64,000 nt of DNA from Halichondria panicea (taxonomy: Eukaryota > Porifera > Demospongiae > Suberitida > Halichondriidae): NCBI RefSeq assembly GCF_963675165.1, contig NC_087389.1, positions 4,634,620 through 4,698,619 of the forward strand, in the 5' to 3' direction. The notes under the pieces were generated by a model. That model made no database searches, was not told the DNA's origin, and worked only from the letters and a program-made list of their open reading frames with translations. Each line of letters starts with the position of its first letter. Position 1 is the first letter of the stretch. Made by a program: the position numbers and the translations under genes. Shown here piece after piece: positions 61,074 to 64,000 of the stretch.

Positions 61074-61804
61074 TAGAGGTTAATTATGCAGATCCGGCCA
61101 AAACTCTCTAAAACTCATTAATTAGGGGGCGTGGTTACATACGTCCGCCATTTTGAGTGGCAAAAAGCACGAGTGGCAAGCAGTAGCAATGTTATTTGCA
61201 AAAGTTTGCAGCTCTACTATGGCTGAGTGTGATGCAGGGAGAGTCTCCAACTACTTTTAAGAACTAGAATAGGGTGCTATAAAGCTATCATGTCAAGAAA
61301 AGGAGCATAAACAACAAGAGAATGGATAAACCATGCAAACCAATTGACTGAATTGTAGATTTATAGAGCTGCACACACATGAAAATGTTTGTCTATATTG
61401 CACTGATTTCTGTTTCCATATATCATGTTTATGTTCAGTATCTCTGCATGGAGAGAGAGCGTCTTGACTCTTTCTGCTTGTGATAGAGTGAATAACAAAA
61501 CGGTAGTTTTGCAACTTTTGTGCTCCCCATTCTTTCTCTTGACTTGCAGCTACCCATCAACTATGGCGTTCTAGATATAGAAGAAAGCAATACAATGAGA
61601 GTCTTGATCCTTTAGAGTGTCTGATTGCATTACCAACAGTGTAGCAGCTCTAACCGTAGCTCAACTTTTAGCATTTAGCCTAGGTATCAAGGTACTTTTT
61701 GCCACTCAAAATGGCGGACATATGTAACCACGCCCCTTTTCCAAGAGTTTTTATGTGGCCACACCCCTTTTTGGCCGGAAGTGGGCGGATTTGCATAACC
61801 TCTA
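61074..61804. mobile_element. TA-flanked MITE with YY1-like motifs in both ends
   Basis: The ends TAGAGGTTAATTATGCAGATC and GGATTTGCATAACCTCTA are inverted, with TA duplications at 61072-61073 and 61805-61806. Inside both ends lie inverted GTGGTTACATAcGTCCGCCA and CCATTTTGAGTGGCAAAAAG blocks. It is 731 bp with no recognisable ORF. Confidence 0.75.
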
Positions 61805-62519
61805 TACCGTAACCTGGTTTACACTACAACTTCTACAGTTGGAGACTCCTCTTAATTAATTCTTAATACACTCCTGATAAAGCCTATAACATGCACCTCA
61901 GTAAAAAGACCGTCATGATAAGAGTCGAGTGAATATTGCTTTAAATGATTGAGAGTATAATAATGATGCATAGTTAGGGGCATGTTGCATCAAAGATAGC
62001 ATCATGTACACTGTTCGCATACAAACACTCCATTTTTTCTGTACACCTTAGGCAAAAGACATCAGTAATGATATGGACGAGCGGATCGATATGTTATTAC
62101 TAGACTATCATGCAAAGGTTTGATGTATGATGGGTACTGATACTGATTATCACATAGGTGACCTCCAAAAAAGAAAAAAAAATTAGGAGACACTTGAGGA
62201 GATTTATTATTATAGCAGTTGCTTTCTGCGCATGATCATCTGGAGAGCCTCACCCACAAAACCTGCAAAACAGTATACAGCAGCCCTACCCCTCTTTTCT
62301 AACCAAAGAGTTTGATCCTATAGCGATAGACGGACAGCATAGTTCAGGAGCAGCAACCTTTAAAATCCGGGACATTTCAGGTAAATAGCAATTTCCGGAC
62401 AGGACACAGGACAGAGCCTCCAAATCCGGGACTGTCCCGGGAGTTTTAAAACAGTTGGCACCTATTTTATCATGTTGATATTCATATAATTATAGTATTC
62501 ATCTATTTTGGGATGCACC

Positions 62520-63040
62520 TAGCCTCAGTCCCAGGCCGATTAAGATAATTATGGCCTGGTATCTATGCATTGGGTGATAGTAATACGCAAGCCTAACATA
62601 GGCGTGGTTCGTCCACGCGCATCTACTATATATACATGTTGATATTGTATGGTAAAGCAGCTTACCTGTGGCTTATGCCCTCTATTTCGTTGTCGAGAAG
62701 GCTTGCACACGAGTCTGAGCTATGCAGAAGAGGCTCTCAAACGATGATGCCTGAGCTTGGTTCCTGTACAGGCTATAGCAAGTCTTTTTTTGCTTCCAAC
62801 TGCAAAATAACCCGACCATGCATACGACCATGCATACGACCATTGTAGAGGTAAAAGAGAGCCTCTTCTGGCTTCAGACTAGTGTCAGCCTTCTCGACAA
62901 CGCAGTAGAGAGTATGAGCCAATTAAGCTTCACAAGAACTGTCACAACGTAATTGTTAAAATTAGCTCATGTGCACTGTCACCCATGCATGCATGCAATA
63001 GACACCAGGCTGTATTTTAATTGGCCTGGATTCGAGGCAA
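62520..63040. mobile_element. MULE-like non-autonomous element, 9-bp target duplication
   Basis: It starts TAGCCTCAGTCCCAGGCCGA and ends TTGGCCTGGATTCGAGGCAA. The flanks are GGATGCACC at 62511-62519 and again at 63041-63049. The interior holds a second inverted pair (TTCGTTGTCGAGAAGGCTT against AGCCTTCTCGACAACG). Same family as 8,728-9,811. Confidence 0.8.
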
Positions 63041-63616
63041 GGATGCACCTATGTACAGGCATGTTATATCAGGGGCGTAGCTTAATGGTTTCCTAGTTGC
63101 CCAGAAACCCCCTTGCTTGCTGAAAAATGGGTGGGGCTGATCATGTGCTGAAGTTAATATTGACCACGAGTAGATTAATATCCAGTCTGTATTTATTGTG
63201 CCTATTAGTTACCTTCTGCAATCCAAGATAAGAGACCAAGATCAGCCCAGTTCCTCTACTACTGCTCAGAGTCAGACTCCAGACTGTATTTTACAGTGTA
63301 TACTGCTAATGGCTGGAGACTAGCAAGAGTATGGATTGATATCTAGCCTGGATTTATTTCAATGCCTATTATTAATACTAGTTTAGCTTCTGCAATCCAA
63401 GATAAGAGACCTGATTGTCAGCCCAGTTCCTCTACTGCATGCTCAGACTCCAGACTGCATGTATATGCAGTCTCACCACAATCTGATTCTCAGCCACCAA
63501 CCTCAGAGCTCATGCCCACTGTCAATGTCAATGGTACTGATCTCCTGGTAGTATATTTGTACTTACAACTATAAAGTTTAGGAGATGAGGCCGAGGAGAA
63601 CTGAAGCTGCTGCTAA

Positions 63617-63891
63617 GGCCACTCCAAGTGACACTCTGGTTTCTGGTCCTAAAGTTTTTCTAATTGCATGCGGGCGGGCGGCTTTTCTCATTATGTCATT
63701 ATCAATTTCACCTTATGAATCTCATTATTTTGCAAATGAATATCATTATCACACTATTTTGTACCACATGGACCATTATGCGCATGCGTAGAAGAAATAA
63801 TGGGATAGAAATCCAATAATGAGATAGAAATCCAAGAATAAAATCTGATGCGGGCGGTGGACCAGAAACCAGAGTATCACTTGGAGTGGCC
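63617..63891. mobile_element. Harbinger-like MITE
   Basis: Inverted ends GGCCACTCCAAGTGACACTC and GAGTATCACTTGGAGTGGCC are flanked by TAA on both sides (63614-63616, 63892-63894), as in PIF/Harbinger elements. It is 275 bp and non-coding. Confidence 0.78.
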
Positions 63892-64000
63892 TAAGACTTA
63901 TCAGCCATAAGGGGTGTAACCGGCATAATTAAGGGGCGCGGCACCGGAAGTGGGCGTGGCCTCAAAAAATTTTGCGGCGCTATCGCGCCGCCTTATTTCT

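Noticed and set aside
1-64000. CRISPR arrays, bacterial operons, phage genes
   Set aside because: No regular direct-repeat/spacer pattern or bacterial gene structure; all recognised genes have spliceosomal introns or animal relatives.

Overview
This is eukaryotic nuclear DNA with GT-AG introns and many small inverted-repeat transposons. The protein-coding genes are animal-type: a PX-LRR nischarin, UTP23, an MFSD8/CLN7-like transporter and membrane-anchored 3beta-HSD-type dehydrogenases. An invertebrate fits best, possibly a sponge or another early-branching animal, but I cannot fix the species from sequence alone.

Left part (1-30,250). Four tandem copies of a seven-exon, MFSD8/CLN7-like major facilitator gene lie on the + strand (about 1-3,822, 13,175-17,624, 20,552-23,854 and 25,947-29,841). 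Copies 1-3 are each followed, tail to tail, by a minus-strand fragment matching the 3' end of the nischarin gene; copy 4 is followed by the intact gene. The duplication unit was therefore [transporter + its 5' flank + nischarin 3' end]. Copy 1 has a deletion fusing exon 1 to the middle of exon 2 out of frame. Copy 3 has lost the inferred exon-4 splice acceptor. Copies 2 and 4 look intact. The gap between copies 1 and 2 (4.6-13.1 kb) holds a satellite array, a MULE-like element with a 9-bp target duplication and other repeats, but no gene I recognise.

Middle part (30,293-57,006). A nischarin gene of 20-21 exons (minus, about 1,740 aa) is followed by UTP23 (plus, 6 exons, 253 aa) and a cluster of minus-strand extended SDR genes. 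A tandem duplication running from nischarin intron 1 to the second SDR gene is visible. The left copy kept nischarin and lost UTP23 exons 1-5; the right copy kept UTP23 and has only a frameshifted nischarin exon 1. SDR1 survives in both copies. SDR2 is a short deletion remnant on the left and a single-base-frameshifted gene on the right. SDR3 (57,006-55,774) is intact.

Right part (57,000-64,000). This is transposon-rich. It contains a pogo-type MITE with a TA target duplication, a 2.6-kb element with arms of about 385 bp, a YY1-motif-bearing TA-MITE, a second MULE-like element and a Harbinger-like MITE. The 2.6-kb element encodes a multi-exon HTH_psq/CENP-B-type DNA-binding protein that ends in a PHD finger and has no DDE catalytic domain. 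It is the most unusual coding feature in the window.
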